64,000 bases of DNA, from contig NZ_CP115160.1 in the NCBI RefSeq assembly GCF_027594545.1, forward strand, positions 1,435,001-1,499,000, written 5' to 3'. Below the pieces are notes generated by a model, which saw only the letters and a program-made list of their open reading frames with translations, was not told the origin of the DNA and made no database searches. Shown here piece by piece: positions 63,874 through 64,000 of this stretch (within the stretch, counting starts at the first letter, position 1; every line of letters begins with the position of its first letter). Made by a program: the position numbers and the translations under genes. This DNA comes from Algoriphagus sp. TR-M9 (lineage in GTDB: Bacteria; Bacteroidota; Bacteroidia; Cytophagales; Cyclobacteriaceae).

Positions 63874-64000
63874 GAACGAACGACTTCTTTTTTAGAGTTG
63901 GTGCCAATTTTTTCTTTCAATACGTAGTTTCTGCAGGCCAGAAGCTTGGTAAAAGAGGAATTAAGTTGGATTTAGTGCAGCACTGTGTTACGGATTGAAA
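63874..64000. other. Right-edge tail, no gene called
   Basis: After the TAG of the fusion gene there is no hairpin terminator. A plus-strand frame without a start codon (containing VGANFFFQYVVSAGQKLGK) ends with TGA at 63996-63998. It looks mildly protein-like but is too short to assign, and could be a remnant. Confidence 0.3.

Noticed and set aside
1..64000. CRISPR arrays, insertion sequences, integrase genes, tRNA or rRNA genes, phage genes
   Set aside because: None recognised on either strand; the only regular repeats are the protein repeats in the adhesin and the Wzc tail.

Overview
The window reads as a chromosome segment of a Bacteroidota bacterium, most likely order Cytophagales and close to Algoriphagus or other Cyclobacteriaceae (inference from protein style; genus not provable here). 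Supporting signs are Bacteroidota-type promoters (TAnnTTTG), a protein with a gliding-motility/type IX secretion C-terminal domain, DUF2911, a Wzi family protein, several TTG starts and generally weak Shine-Dalgarno sites. No rRNA, tRNA, insertion sequence or CRISPR array was seen.

The first 17.4 kb is housekeeping. A partial citrate synthase gene enters from the left edge on the minus strand. A minus-strand SUF iron-sulfur operon (sufB, sufC, sufD, sufS, sufE, a SufT-like DUF59 gene, a bacilliredoxin) lies between about 6.8 and 0.8 kb and ends at a clear terminator. Upstream of it is an Lrp/AsnC regulator with its own terminator. Next come a small secreted protein with a TonB-C-like end, a secreted S9 peptidase, thyA, an endonuclease/exonuclease/phosphatase protein, a DUF2911 lipoprotein, a penicillin-acylase-family hydrolase and a small membrane protein.

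From 17.4 to 63.9 kb everything is on the plus strand and makes surface polysaccharide. Block A (17.4-34.8 kb) has a winged-helix regulator, a large SLBB export protein, UDP-glucose dehydrogenase, a NeuD-like acyltransferase, a flippase, a nitroreductase, a pyruvyl transferase, a Wzz protein, a polymerase candidate, five GT2-type glycosyltransferases and Wzi. Block B (34.9-63.9 kb) has a UDP-HexNAc dehydrogenase, a 2612-residue lectin/Ig-like adhesin with a type IX secretion domain, a Wza lipoprotein, a Wzc tyrosine kinase, a ligase/polymerase, a second flippase, one GT2, six GT4-type enzymes plus one GT4-like one, a WecG/TagA enzyme, the window's only polyprenyl-phosphate sugar-1-phosphate transferase, and a formyltransferase-like/propeller fusion. 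The blocks look like two assembly lines that share a priming enzyme and a kinase.

The most interesting signal is regulatory. Both blocks begin with the same roughly 50-bp promoter, in which a perfect 6+6 inverted repeat (TGAGTA-N7-TACTCA) straddles the -7 box. Both then carry a 22-nt element, 21/22 identical, that ends 65 and 66 nt before the start codon of the first structural gene. The first promoter lies directly ahead of the winged-helix gene, which makes that protein the obvious candidate regulator. The 22-nt element has the position expected of an elongation or antitermination signal (ops/JUMPStart-like in role). This two-part control of paired polysaccharide operons is the best candidate for an undescribed system here.
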